A stretch of DNA of 64,000 nucleotides from Isoetes taiwanensis (Eukaryota > Streptophyta > Lycopodiopsida > Isoetales > Isoetaceae). Shown in pieces: positions 43,950 through 55,178 of the stretch (its first letter is position 1; each line of letters opens with the position of its first letter). A model generated the notes under the pieces. It had not been told where the DNA came from. It did no database searches and was given only the letters and a program-made list of their open reading frames with translations. The stretch is from contig JAJEKV010000036.1 of the NCBI GenBank assembly GCA_021234155.1, positions 13,717,426 through 13,781,425 on the forward strand, given 5' to 3'. A program made the position numbers and the translations under genes.

Positions 43950-44769
43950 TTTCTCCTGCTCTTGTAAGAACTTTGACCATGACACGTGGTTGTAATTGCA
44001 CTGTGTCTGCTATTTTCGAGGAAGCATGTTCAAAAAAGGAAATCGATTTTCATATCGATGAGATCTCAAGAGCTTTGGAGGCAACGAGCTATTAAGAGTT
44101 CTGCTTTGGCGGCCTTGAGCGAGCACCCATTTTACAAACTTTCCAAAACATCTATTGAAGCACCAGAGTTCTTTTGCATCCACAAACACTGGCATTACTA
44201 GAGCTCTTCTTTTACATGAAAAGTCTGGCTTAGATTAAAGAGGGGCAAATAAGTCGAAATAAGAATTTGGTGAAGCAGAGAATAGGCAGATTCAAAGAAA
44301 GACCTGTGACATTCTAAGAAAAGTGGATATTCGCCATCGTTACTAGCAAAAATTTTCAATCCCTTGCGAATTTTATGAGGTATTCCATGTTGTCAGAAAT
44401 CTGTTGGAGAATTTGAATCTGGCCATCTTTGAAACACTGGTAGATGAAGAGCTTCTTCAGATGGAAAAATTTGAAGAGAGAAGGATGAATGTGGCATTTT
44501 TCTTGTGCAGATTGGATTGCCTTTAGCTTCAAAAACATAACCCGGATTGATTTCTACTTACCATATGCTTCATCTGTGTTGTGTTTTGATCGGCTAAGAC
44601 ATCACCGGACAAATCACTGAGTGAAAATTCATCTGGTGCAACATTTTTGCAGCAGAATGCCTACAAAACCACTGGCTAGATAAAAAATCGGTATTTTGGT
44701 GATCGAAGCTTCGATGCACATATTGTGGCAAACTTGAAAAAATCCTTAGCTATGCCAGTTTCCTAACCC
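43950..44769. other. stretch between (CT)n and LINE, uncertain
   Basis: Short frames (for example RSQELWRQRAIKSSALAALSEHPFYKLSKTS near 44060-44160) may be decayed LINE 5' sequence, since the LINE RT follows in the same direction, but no endonuclease motif was recognised. Confidence 0.3.
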
Positions 44770-44802
44770 ATTGCTATCTAGGCTCCTGCTCCTCGCATTC
44801 GC

Positions 44803-45225
44803 TTGACTTATTCTAGATCTTTTGAATATGAACAGACATTAGCTCCTGCGCTTGCAGGTATTTTGGATTACCCAACTCTTCAAGAGCATAATGCAGCATT
44901 TGCTGATGCTTTGCTTATTTCTGCTGTCTCTTGCTTTGGTACACGCACTTCTGGTGTTGCTCATGCTGGTAGGAAATCCTTTCCTAGAAATGCCTGGTTT
45001 GATGAAGACTGCAAGCAGCTTAAAAAACAATTGCGAATGATAGTTGAGCGGATCTGGCGACATAATGCCATTGAATTATAAGTGCGCTTTGAAGCGCCAA
45101 GAGCATGCGCTTTGTTCTTTGAGCATCGAGAAGCAAATGTTTGAATTCTTTTCGTGAGCCTCGGACCTTACGGCGCAAAATATTATATCGACCACCTCCT
45201 ACCCTTGGACATATTTCTATGCGGC
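44803..45225 (+). pseudogene. LINE endonuclease-RT linker region
   Basis: The frame 44803-45081 reads ...LTYSRSFEYEQTLAP, NAAFADALLISAV and AWFDEDCKQLKKQLR, a layout seen between the endonuclease and RT in many RTE/I-group LINEs. It continues out of frame with NSFREPRTLRRK and PPPTLGHISMRQWDG. Confidence 0.6.
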
Positions 45226-45226
45226 A

Positions 45227-46165
45227 ATGGGATGGCGATTGGTCCACTTATATGATCATCTGGGGTCCTTAATTACATTGCCTCCTTTGGTAGGTGATAT
45301 TCTTCAATTCACAGAGGAGGAAGTCAAAGAAGGACTGCGGCATCTATCTAATGGCAAGTCTCCTGATCTTCAAGGTTTGCAAGTAGAATTGCTTAAATGG
45401 GAGGGTCCGCTATTGCTTCCAATCATCACTACTCTTTTAAATCAAGCTTTGCAAGAAGACTTGCCAGAAACTTGGGCTGTCAGTAAGGTCGTACCAATTT
45501 ACAAAGCAGGTGATAAGCATGACCCTTCTAATTATCGCATGATCATGGTAAGTTCCATATTTTCAAAGCTCTTAGCCAGTCTTACTGAGAAGCAGTTGAC
45601 ATCATGGGCAGAACATACTGGTGTATGTGATGTAGGACAGGCAGCCTTTCGCCCTTGCCATTCTACAATAGACCATATTTTCACATTGCGCATGCTTATT
45701 GAACATAGTCGAAGCTTGAAACAAGACCTCTATATATGCTTTGTGGATTTTTTTTACGCTTTTGATACGATTACCCCAGCGAGCTTCTTTGGCAGCTTCT
45801 GCGGGCACTTGGGGTTCCACAAGATCTTCAAAATGCGGTTTATCGGCTCTATGAAAGGGTTTTGCTAAATTTCCGGCATCGGTACTCAAATCACTAGCAA
45901 TATTGGGTTAAATCGGGGTTGCCCTTTATCTCCTACACTCTTTGGCTTGTACATTGATCAATTGGAAGAATGGCTTGATAATCATGGCGTGAGGAGGTCC
46001 ACATTTGGCACACTATATTATTAGGCAACTTATGTATCTTGATGATGTTTCATACGGCACATACGGCTGCTAGTATGCAGCAACATTTACATGCTCTACG
46101 GTTTTGTGAGAACACAGTGCGTGTTAATCTCCAAAAGACCAAGCTTTTGGTAGTTCAATCTTTCG
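45227..46165 (+). pseudogene. LINE reverse transcriptase core
   Basis: Visible in order: TEEEVKEGLRHLSNGKSPDLQG, LNQALQEDLPETWAVSKVVPIYKAGDKHDPSNYRMI, GQAAFRPCHSTIDHIFTLRML, LYICFVDFFYAFDTI (first catalytic box, here FVDFFYAFD). After a frameshift near 45865: GCPLSPTLFGLYIDQLEEWL and, near 46035, MYLDDVS in place of YADD. At least two frameshifts and a stop. Confidence 0.85.
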
Positions 46166-47100
46166 TCACAATGTCCCCCTATGCACTATGATAGCGTGAA
46201 GTTGAAGTTGTAGATAGCTACAAGTATCTTGGTGTAGAATTACGTAAGAACACACTTTGGGAGCGAGTGTATTACCAAGCGGGTGGCTCTTTGGATGGAA
46301 GCACTCTATGCAATGCAAACAATTGTTTTTTGAGAAATTCATGATTGGCCACGAAAAGCCCACTTGTTTGGGGCTTTGATAGAGCTTGTTTTCTTGTATG
46401 GTTACGAAGTGTGGGGGCACGCCATTAGTGCTAGTGCTTGGGAGAGCTTGGGGCGGGTGCAAAGTCCTTTCTCATTTACAGCCTCGGGTTAAAACAACGG
46501 TGCCCTATGCTATTCTTTTACAAGAGCAGGGTTTTGGCCTCTTCAACATTACGCCATGAGCGCCATCTCCACTATATGCGCAAAGTGCAACACATGGATG
46601 ATGTTAGGTATCTGTTCTTGCACTTGCCATGTTTGAATCTCCTCGGCGTTTGAAGCGATGTTGGAAAGAGCATTGCACTACATGGTTTGCCCGTTGGGGC
46701 ATGCAAGCGAGCTACGCACGATGCTTGCCGATTCGATCACGAGCTTTTGCAACAATATCTCAATGGTCGTTTTTCTCAAAAGATATGGGGCAGCGGTTAC
46801 TTTGGCCCAAGTGGCGGTCATTAGCATGCACATATAAATCCCACCTTAGCACCGGGGCTCCAAGCTTATTTGCTTGCTTCATTGTCGAGGAGCAAGCTTG
46901 TAGCTATTGCATCAATTCATACGGGGTCCCACATGCTACAGATTGAGGCAGGTAGATGGGAGTGGCGCAATTGCGAGGCGAGACTATGTACTGTTGCCGA
47001 TTCTGAGTTATTGAAGATGAAAGCCATACTCTTGAGTTGCCACGCTTTTTGAGATACGGAATCATTTTTGACCTTAGCATTCCATTCCACGCTTCCACAA
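46166..47100 (+). pseudogene. LINE C-terminal region
   Basis: Frames carry VEVVDSYKYLGVELRKN, LGELGAGAKSFLIY, TGSHMLQIEAGRWEWRNCEARLC (about 46922-46990) and LLSCHAF. The last two resemble the C-terminal zinc-binding module (C..C...H..C) found after RT in this LINE group. Heavily frameshifted. Confidence 0.6.
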
Positions 47101-47200
47101 CTTCTCGAGCACCATCATTGCATGACTTAGCATTATACATACTTGAGGTTCTAGATAAGCGTGCGCAATTGCGAGCCCTCATTAGTCATTATCTGCTTAT

Positions 47201-47286
47201 CTAGTATCATCATTCTTGCCAAAAGGTTTTCCCTTGAAAACCTTTGAGGCGAGGGTTTTTAATCCTAGTAGTAATGATTGTACTAG
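47201..47286 (+). other. LINE 3' UTR three-way-junction motif
   Basis: Outer stems CTAGTA (47201-47206) with TACTAG (47281-47286), and ATCATT (47209-47214) with AATGAT (47273-47278). Inner hairpin AAAGGTTTTC CCT TGAAAACCTTT, then GGGTTTTTAATCC. Same inner words as the array motifs. It sits about 50 bp before the LINE tail, where RT recognition signals are expected. Confidence 0.6.
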
Positions 47287-47336
47287 CCCATTGTATGGGT
47301 CCCATGACCTATTGGTCTCCGTGGACGTTAAAAAAA

Positions 47337-47356
47337 CTATTCTATTCTATTCTATT
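47337..47356 (+). repeat. (CTATT)4 LINE tail
   Basis: Four perfect pentamers, the same cyclic unit as the (TTCTA)12 at 2446-2505. The next bases (cctcgcttctag) mark the outer flank. Confidence 0.9.
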
Positions 47357-48340
47357 CCTCGCTTCTAGCTTTCTCTTCACACGGCTCCACAACTTTCTCT
47401 TCACAACTCGATTTATTAGTCTTTCACTGCAGCCCATGAGAATCCTTCATTCTTCTGTCTTACGACTATGTTTTTTTAGTTTTCTTTTTGTATGAGGCAA
47501 CAACATGTGACCATAGCAGACACGTAGCCATCAAATCTATATTTAGAGGAGCTATCTATCTTTAGAGGAGCTCTAAAGTAATGGTAGGTTATAGTCAAAT
47601 CAAATTATATAATTTTGGATTCATAGATGGATTTGCAATTCCATAATATTATGGTTGTCACTCTAGTCAAATCATATAATCTTGGATCCATAGATAGATT
47701 TGCAATTAATATGGTTTTGTTACTCTAGCTGTTAATATCTAATATAGGTAGAAAGAGAACCTAACCTAGATAGAAAGATGTATATGCAACCATACTCAAT
47801 TGAATATCTCACACAAAGCAATAGTGCGAGTTCGAACTTTGAGTGCTCTCAGATAAATTGATATACAATTGCTGCTAGTTACTAGCGAATCAGCAGAGGA
47901 AAAACCAAAGATTTTTTTAGACAACTAACAATATACGAATATTCATCAATATTACATACAAACTCTTTAGATATATCAGACGTCTAATCAATCTCGAAGG
48001 CGATGTAATCCATCCAGTGAGGGAATTTGCAATGTTGCATGCCTATGCCTGTCTTGAGCACTCTGGCCTGTCAAAATTTGCAAATTGAAAATATGCATTT
48101 CAAACGAAAAGTCGGGTTATGGAGTTTGCTCGTCACGAGGACATGCACATACAATTAGTGCCTGTCATATGAAAGGCACCATTACAATATTTTCTTGTTA
48201 TTCTTTATTAGATTTATATATGTTTTTCTTTTTTCTTTTTTTTAATATATCTTCTATAATAATATATATGTTATTAAGATAAAGATATTATATTAGTCCA
48301 CTCCTTCTCGCACCAAAAACCAGCGAGTATACGAGCAAGA
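47357..48340. other. non-coding stretch, nothing recognised
   Basis: AT-rich. A short duplicated phrase (caaat catataatcttggatcatagat.gatttgcaatt) occurs at about 47597 and 47668. No genes. Confidence 0.4.
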
Positions 48341-48359
48341 ACTCATGGCCTCTAACTGT

Positions 48360-49290
48360 ACTCATACCCAGACTTTGAAATACGGCAAATGTCAACTCTA
48401 CTGCACCATCCATTTATAGCATGTAATCTCGTCGAATGTACCTTAACAAAACTCACCTAGATAATGCAATGAGTTAATCATTATATCGTCTTTGAGCATA
48501 TACCATGCTAAAAATTCTAAAAATGTTCGGGCCTTAAATCACACTAAATGAATTCTCTAAGGATTTAAATATAATCTAAGGAATCAAATATTGGGACGAC
48601 ATACAATATAGGATTTGGAATTTCCATACCAAAAATTTGCAAATGTTTAAATTTTAAAGAACACTAGATGAAATCATTAAAGCCTCAAACATGTGATAGG
48701 AACCATGTTGGGTATCTAGATAATGGAACGAATTAATCTTCACATCACATTCGAGCATATCATATGTTGAAAATGTTCTGAACTTCAAGTGAAACTGAAC
48801 GAATTCACTAAGGCTTTGAATATAGTCCAATGACCATACCTAACATTCACATAACATCCGTCTATCCATGTCTACTCGGCACTACGACAAAACTATACAG
48901 ATCTTGGACCACGTACAATATAGATTTTGAAATTGACATGCGAATGGTCGAGCCTTAAATCATACCAAATAAATTTACCCAAAGGAATTGCTATACCGAA
49001 CAATTTGCAAAGGATTTAAACTCCAAATAACACTAGACGAATCTATCGAACAATATAACCTAAGGACTACATCTAACGTTTGCACAACATCCATTTTTAT
49101 AGCTGTGCCTACCTAGCACTGCGATAAAACTCTATGGATTCTGGGACAACACACAATATAGGCTTTGAAAATGCTATCGATCCGTCTCGATAAAAGAAAG
49201 GTCCACAGTATCTATCTATACATTTGTGCCTACTTGGCTATGGAACAAAATTGTGTAGGTTTTACGAATCGACCTTGAAATTCATTACGA
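48360..49290 (+). repeat. degenerate tandem repeat, period about 180-270 bp
   Basis: Recurring phrases are 'acactagatgaa.tc.tta', 'ta.aatctaaggac.ac.tctaacatttgcacaacatcc', 'tgtctact.ggcactacgacaaaact' and 'gacaacacacaatataggctttgaaa'. Copies are too diverged and reshuffled for a clean unit. No coding potential. Confidence 0.6.
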
Positions 49291-50530
49291 TCAAATAAAT
49301 ACGAACAGTACATGGCCAGGTTTACTTTGAGTCTAAATTCAGGTTTATTTTCATAAACCTACACCTCAGTTGACCATTGGAAGGGGCTTCCATTGAAGTA
49401 ATCTCTAAGTTAGCTATAAATGTCCGACAATATTATTTATAAACAAATAAGTTGCAATGAAAATAGCAAAAACGAAATATCAAAGTAACGAAAGGATAAG
49501 ACAAAACTGAGCGACGACGTACCTGGATTAATCGATCAAGTGGTTTCTAGTCGCACAGGCAATTCATCACACCAATCGATTCTGAAGCGCACGGCAAATC
49601 TAGAGATCAATGACGATCTCAGGTTAGCATCTCATGATCCTTTTATAGGAATGAGAAACCGACATTGTCACATCATCACCTTTAACCATGCAAATACTTG
49701 TCTTCAAAGGCAAGCAATCTATATCCAGACAGACCTAAATTCTTTGCTTGCAAATGAAGTTTCCATTTTCATAGTTCCAAAACTTATATTTAGCAATAAA
49801 TCCACAGTTCACTTCAAAACGCATCTCAATCCTACAGATCACATGACCTTACTGCACAATTACCATGAGGATTGTCACGCCAATCTTTACATGCACAAAT
49901 ACTTACCTTGCAAGGCAAGCAACCTAAATGCACATAAATCAAGCACCTTGATATGTTACAAAATTCTAAAATTAACTGGCCTTTCGTGAGATTCCACAAG
50001 ATTATTATGACATCTCCAGCAAAAAAAACATGTTGTTTTCATGATATCTATAGCATATTGTAGATTGCAGAAGTAAGCATCATATACAAAGAGAAGCATA
50101 TGCTGTTTATAGAGCAGAGCATCATATACACTGCATTCTTAAATGGAGTCTGCATCTTCTAATGTTTTTAATATGATCACATCTCCAGCAAAAATCATGC
50201 TATTTACAGCCCATAGTTCTTATATCAGTTGACCTTTTAGAGGTTGCACATGAACATTATGACATCTTTTAATGAAAATCACGTTGTTTACAGGTGAAAA
50301 GCATCATGATACAAATATCTTAGGTAAGATTGCATTTTGATATTAAGTTCAGATTCAGTTTCTTTCTTAAAATTTCAGTTCCTTTATTCATAAGATTTCA
50401 CGATTTTACAGGCAATTTATGCAGCCATTTCATTAAGTTTAGAAGTTCTACTTCTAAGTTAGCTTGAAGTCAGTCACTGCCATCTATCGTATCACCATTA
50501 TGAATTTAAGAAGGAACAGTTTGCCACTCC
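49291..50530. other. non-coding stretch with short diverged repeats
   Basis: A 149-codon frame (49540-49989) lacks any recognisable domain and contains the internal duplication 'caaatacttgtcttcaaaggcaagcaa' / 'caaatacttaccttgcaaggcaagcaa', so I do not call it a gene. 'atgacatctccagcaaaa...catgttgttt' recurs at about 50009, 50179 and 50260. Confidence 0.4.
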
Positions 50531-50567
50531 TGTAGGTGATGCCAATCCTATTGCTCATTCTGAACCT

Positions 50568-52511
50568 TTGCTTAATCATAGGCCATCTACGAAATTCTTG
50601 ACCAAAAAAAACTTACCTCCTGGCATTGGTAAGAAAGTAGTAAGAAAAGCAGTCAGAGGTGGGTGGAAGAAGGAACATTTAGGACATGCCATTTCTGCAA
50701 TCGAAGACGGTCTTATGAGCATAGGGCTTCTGCTAGGCATTATGGTATTCCTCAAACCACTTTAAGGAACTATCTCTATGGTGTCACCAGAAAGAAACAT
50801 AGCGCTATTCCTAGAGGCTTGACTATAGAAGAAGAGAAAGTTCTTCTAAATTGGGCCTTCGATGTTGCTGATGAAGGCAGACCAGTTACTTTAGAGATTA
50901 TGAGACAAAGAGTAGCATAAATGACTATCAATAGAGTTACCTGTTTCAAAAATGGTCTGCCGATAAGAAATGGTGGCATAGGTTCGAGCAAAGGCATCCT
51001 GATGTAAGTATTCGGTCAGCTCAATGTATGGCCATGACCACCAATAACCTCCAGAATGTTTACACTACCTTGAGAGCCATTTATGACAAACTAAAACTTG
51101 ACCCTTCTAGAATATGGAATGCCGATGAAACAGGGGTGCGAGCAGGAAATAGAACTGGCATGAGAGTAGTAGCTAAGAAAGGAGTGAAGAATGTTAGAGA
51201 GATCATCCCAAACAATAGAGAATGGATGACAGTTTGGTATTGTGTCAATGCTATTGGAAATAAGCTGCCCAATTTGTATATCTTCAAGGGTAAGAGGATG
51301 GTTGGAAACAACTTGTTGGCAGGCTGTCAACTTGGTGCAATAATGAGCTTTCAGAAGTTTGCTTGGATGACAAATGATTTGTTTTGTGCTTGGCTGGACC
51401 ATTTTCAGAAGACAGTACCTAGTGGAATTTCATTAGACAAGCCTCATCTCCTAATTATTGATGGTCATGGTAGTCATGTTACGCTTGACACTATTTTGAA
51501 GGCTAAAAACATAGGGCTGCAAATTCTTTTACTTCCTGACTACAACCCTTAGATATTTCTTGTTTTGGTCTGTTTAAAGCATCCTTTAAAAATCGCAGAG
51601 GAGAATTCATGCATGCTCGGTATGGTATAGAGCCTACTAAAGAAGATATAGCAACTTTAGTTTCTGATTCAATCATTAGAGCTTTTACACCATCCAATAT
51701 CTCTGCAGGATTTTCAAAGACTGGTATTTGACCCTTTAATAATCAAGTTGTAACTCCCGAGCCAGTTGCTGATAGCTTAGCAGCAGAAGCATCTTCTATA
51801 GCAAATGGGAATGAGAATGTTGACATGGACAATGTAGAAATCCAGGAACAAGAACATGTTATTGATGAATGTTTTGAAGATACTAATGTTGCAACAATAG
51901 ATGTTCAAGAAGATACAGTTGCAGGAGGGATAGATATAGGAAGGTAAGTGAAGGTATACTAATTTCTGATGAACTTGGCAGACCTCAGATACAGGAGCAA
52001 CAAGGCAGATTGAAGCTGTTTTGGATGCAAATGCCAATATTGGGGAGGCAGGAAGTAATAGGCTCAAAGCAAGAAGGATGAAATTACCAGCTAGTTTGAA
52101 AGGTAAACTTTATCTTACATCAGATGAAGTAGTACAAGCAAGGATAGAAGAACAAAAAAAGGCAGATGAGGCAGCTAAAATTAGGCAGGAAAAGATAGAA
52201 GAGAAGAAAAGAGAGAAAGAGGAAAGAGAAATAGTGAAAAGGAGAAAGAGAGGATGAGGAAAGAAGAGGCCAGAAAGGCAAGGGAAGAGAAAAAGAGGTT
52301 AGCAGAAGAGAAAAAGGCATTAGCAGTTGTGAAGAAAAATTGTAAGCGACAATGCAATGAGGTAAATGAGGTTCTTATGTGGGGGAAACGTCGCAAAAGA
52401 AGTGTTGGAATGCCTATAAGACAAGATGAAAATGAGACATTTGAAAATGTAACTGATATTTTGCTTCAGGCCAGCCAATCTTTAGATCTGTTTGTGAGCT
52501 TTCCTATCTAA
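50568..52511 (+). pseudogene. pogo/Tigger-type (Tc1/mariner superfamily) transposase, decayed
   Basis: N-terminal psq-like helix-turn-helix: KKVVRKAVRGGWKKEHLG..., then, after a frameshift near 50720, SARHYGIPQTTLRNYLYGV (50724-50780). A CENP-B-like segment (GLTIEEEKVLLNWAF) follows. The catalytic DDE_1 domain starts near 51028: RIWNADETGV (first D), a YCVNAIGNKLPN segment, and LLIIDGHGSHV (second D, about 51455-51485). After LLPDYNP a short deletion shifts the frame. The third position is in LDISCFGLFKASFK (about 51552-51590), and a KTGI-stop-PFN word at about 51722-51740 shows TGG changed to TGA. The downstream frames 52021-52257 and 52254-52511 are a lysine/glutamate-rich coiled coil typical of the C-terminal tail. 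A GTAAGT donor at 51944 suggests an intron. Intact, it would cut and paste its own element. Confidence 0.85.
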
Positions 52512-52704
52512 ACATATATAAATGCTATACAAAAATTCCTTGGAATATTCGTGCCACCAGAGCACGTATCTTGACCGTCCGTTTATTGGGATCCTTTACC
52601 ATCGAATGTTCATTCTTCACCGACTATGAGTTTTCTTCCAGCCTTCTTCCAGCTTGCATCAAGCTGGCGTGACAACGATTGCATCGAACAAAGAAAAAAT
52701 TGAA

Positions 52705-52739
52705 AAAGACACTGATGTAGACAGCACATCAGTGTCTTT
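52705..52739. repeat. perfect 14-bp hairpin
   Basis: AAAGACACTGATGT (52705-52718), loop AGACAGC, ACATCAGTGTCTTT (52726-52739). Lies 190 bp after the pogo coding region. It could be part of that element's 3' terminus or an independent signal. No T-run terminator follows. Confidence 0.75.
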
Positions 52740-52955
52740 ATGGTGAGATTGGATTTTGTCTGGATGTTTTTGATTGGGGCTCGAAATTAGAGACCTTTAC
52801 TGTGATTTTGATGTGTGTTAGGCGGTTGATGAGGTGTTAGCTGCTAGAAATTTGATTAGGAAGAATTAAAGCTGTGATTAATTGTGGACGTTAAATGGTG
52901 AGGTTGACGGATCGAGTATAAGTTAGGGTGATATGGGGATGTTTGGACTGTAGGG

Positions 52956-53384
52956 ATGATGGTTGATAGGAAGAGGAAGTTTGATCAGGTTATGGAATCT
53001 GCTGATGAGTTGATGTCAGAAGCTAAGAGGGCTAAATTAGACGAATGGGCAATTGTTGATGGTTGGATGATATCTGAAGATTTAGAAGATGTTGAATGTG
53101 ATGATGATGTGATATTTGCTTTTGAATCTGAAGGTGGTTCTAAGATTGAGAGTTCTATAGATCCTGCTATCAATTTGCCTTTGACAATAGTTGGAGATCC
53201 TCAAACTCGTGATGATGAGATTGTAGAAGTTGGATATGAAAATTGTGAGATCATAGCCGTGATTATGTGTAGCTGCTATTTGTGCATTGTTCCTGGAGAG
53301 GAGACTGATGAATTTGATAGGTGCAAGAAGTGTCTGAAGTGCTTGGAAGTTCTTGATGAGAACATAGTTGTGGAGATTGAATAG
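52956..53384 (+). CDS. uncharacterised acidic protein with cysteine cluster
   Basis: An intact 142-codon frame starting ATGATGG. The N-terminus has basic patches suited to nuclear import (DRKRKFDQ, AKRAKLDEW). The middle is strongly acidic (EDLEDVECDDDVIFAFESEGG). The C-terminus has CSCYLC and, 17 residues later, CKKCLKC, which could form a zinc-binding site (CxC..C...CxxC..C). No family recognised. Lack of stops next to a decayed transposase is notable. It may be the second small protein of a transposon, or a young host gene. Confidence 0.45.
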   Translation: MMVDRKRKFDQVMESADELMSEAKRAKLDEWAIVDGWMISEDLEDVECDDDVIFAFESEGGSKIESSIDPAINLPLTIVGDPQTRDDEIVEVGYENCEIIAVIMCSCYLCIVPGEETDEFDRCKKCLKCLEVLDENIVVEIE

Positions 53385-54261
53385 TTATGGATATGTTTTG
53401 CTTTTTATCTATGTAATGTGATAATACGATGATCATATGATAAGATCATATGTAAATATATGTAATGCGGAAGTGTGATATTATAATATATATGAGTTTT
53501 TTTTGTAAGTTTCTATTGCAATTGCTCAGTTTTAAATTTCGGTTCGAGTGTATTGCAAATCTGAGATCAAATTGTCAAAAGTGATAGATCACTAGCACCA
53601 TGGCACGTGCTTCTAGCCATGTAAGCTTTTTTTGTATAAGATGCTATCATTGTTCACCCTACAGCTTTTGGATAACAAAATCCACTACAGACAAGGTTTT
53701 TGAATATCCAGCTGGAGCATATTCAAATTTGTAATACATTGACACATTGTTTTCTGTAAATAGAACCACTTATAGTGTAGATGGTATTATATCGTGTTGC
53801 ATTTACATATCATATCATTTAGCACGTTTGGTGATCGTGTAACTTTCTGCGCAACGTTTTCTGTAGAATATCAACTATGAATTCAAATGACCATGAATCG
53901 AATGTTTGCCTCATGCGATTCAGGAAATACTAGCTGTCTCAGAGCTTTCCTTTGTTTTTCATTGATACAGTGTCTCTTCAAAGAGTCTGATGCTATACCA
54001 AGCACACATTCAAAGATTGATCGGTGAGGGCACTTCCAAGACTAGTTTTATATCATGTCGAATTTACTCATTCACCATGTGAGGAACATGTGATATTTCT
54101 AAATGCACCTGACAAACTTTGTGTTTTTTCCTTTGTCTTTTTCATAATGTACACTTCCAGCCTTTCTGCACAGCCTGATTTAACAAGTCGTCAGTTACTA
54201 TGTATGAGTATATTGTTGCTCATTTTTTTTTACTGCCTTAATGATTGAAATTCGTCCTTAT

Positions 54262-54388
54262 TTTGTTGCTTTATCAAGTGATTAACCATCTTGAAGTGGT
54301 AAGATTACCAGTTTATTATCCATCAAGCAAAGAACAGGCAAACCCGAAGCTGTATGCAAGTAATGTTCGAACTTTGATGGCTACTGAA
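54262..54388 (+). pseudogene. LPEAT1-like lysophospholipid acyltransferase exon, copy 1
   Basis: Reads LLLYQVINHLEV then VRLPVYYPSSKEQANPKLYA and SNVRTLMATE, followed by a GTGAGT donor (54389). From memory of plant lysophosphatidylethanolamine acyltransferase 1 proteins, the words LLLCQxVNHLEV, LPVYYPSxxE..DPKLYA and NVRxLMATEG lie just after the acyltransferase domain. The family makes phospholipids in the endoplasmic reticulum. The start of this exon lacks the ACAAGGCAC that copy 2 retains, and its acceptor is lost. No catalytic HxxxxD exon was found, so this is a gene fragment. Confidence 0.55.
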
Positions 54389-55126
54389 GTGAGTTTCCTC
54401 CTTTCTGTTAGTATTCGTTTTCACTTGATTATAGCATTTTGAGATTCATTGAGCAATTGAACACACAATGAGGCACAGTTTTATCTCTTGCTTCAAACAC
54501 CATGCGTATTGCAAATCTGAGATCGGATAGCCATGTAAACTTTTTTGTACAAGATGCTGTCATTATTCAGCCCACAGCTTTTATATAACAAAATCGACTG
54601 CACGCAAGGTTTTTGAATATGCAGCTAGAGCAGACTCAAATTTGTAATACATTGACACATTGTTTTCTGTAAATCATATCATTTAGCATGTTTGGTGATC
54701 ATGTAACTTTCTGCTCAGCATTTTCTGGGGATTATCAGCTATGAGTTCAAATGACCATGAATCAAATGTTTGCCTCATGAGTTCAGGAAATACTAGCTGT
54801 CTCAGAGCTTTCCTTTATTTTTCATTGATGCAGTGTCTCTTCAAAGAGTGTCATGCTATATCAAGGACACATTCAAAGATTCATTAGTGAGGGCACTGCC
54901 AAGACTAGTTTTATATCATGTCGAATTTACTCATTTACCATGTGAGGAACATGTGATGTTTCTAAATGGAACCGACAAGCTTTGTATTTTTTCCATTGTC
55001 CTTTTCATAATGTACACTTCCAGCCTTTCTGCACAGCCTTATTTAACAAGTCGTTAGTTACTATATATGAGTATATTGTTGCTCAATTTTTTATACTGTC
55101 TGAATGATTGAAATTTGTCCTTACAG

Positions 55127-55178
55127 ACAAGGCACTTGCTTCTGTTGCTTTGTCAAGTGGTTAAGCATCTTGAAGTGG
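55127..55178 (+). pseudogene. LPEAT1-like exon, copy 2 (truncated)
   Basis: A good acceptor (ttacag, 55121-55126) precedes TRHLLLLLCQVVKHLEV, then a GTAAGG donor. The LPVYYP part found in copy 1 is not present after this point, so the copies are complementary fragments of one ancestral exon. Confidence 0.5.

Larger units (their letters stand above)
44770..47356 (+). mobile_element. RTE-like LINE remnant with (CTATT)4 tail
   Basis: The order is linker with WFDEDCKQLKKQLR (about 44998-45040), QWDGDW (about 45222), RT core 45280-46165, C-terminal domain to about 47100, a structured 3' UTR, then gacgttaaaaaaa and four CTATT units. A tail of short tandem repeats without poly(A) is characteristic of the RTE clade. 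The endonuclease end is missing or unrecognisable, so it is 5'-truncated. A second fragment of the same family is at 36831-37170. Confidence 0.8.

Noticed and set aside
49540-49989. 149-codon ORF as a gene
   Set aside because: No domain, internal imperfect duplication, and a surrounding field of degenerate repeats. Probably chance.
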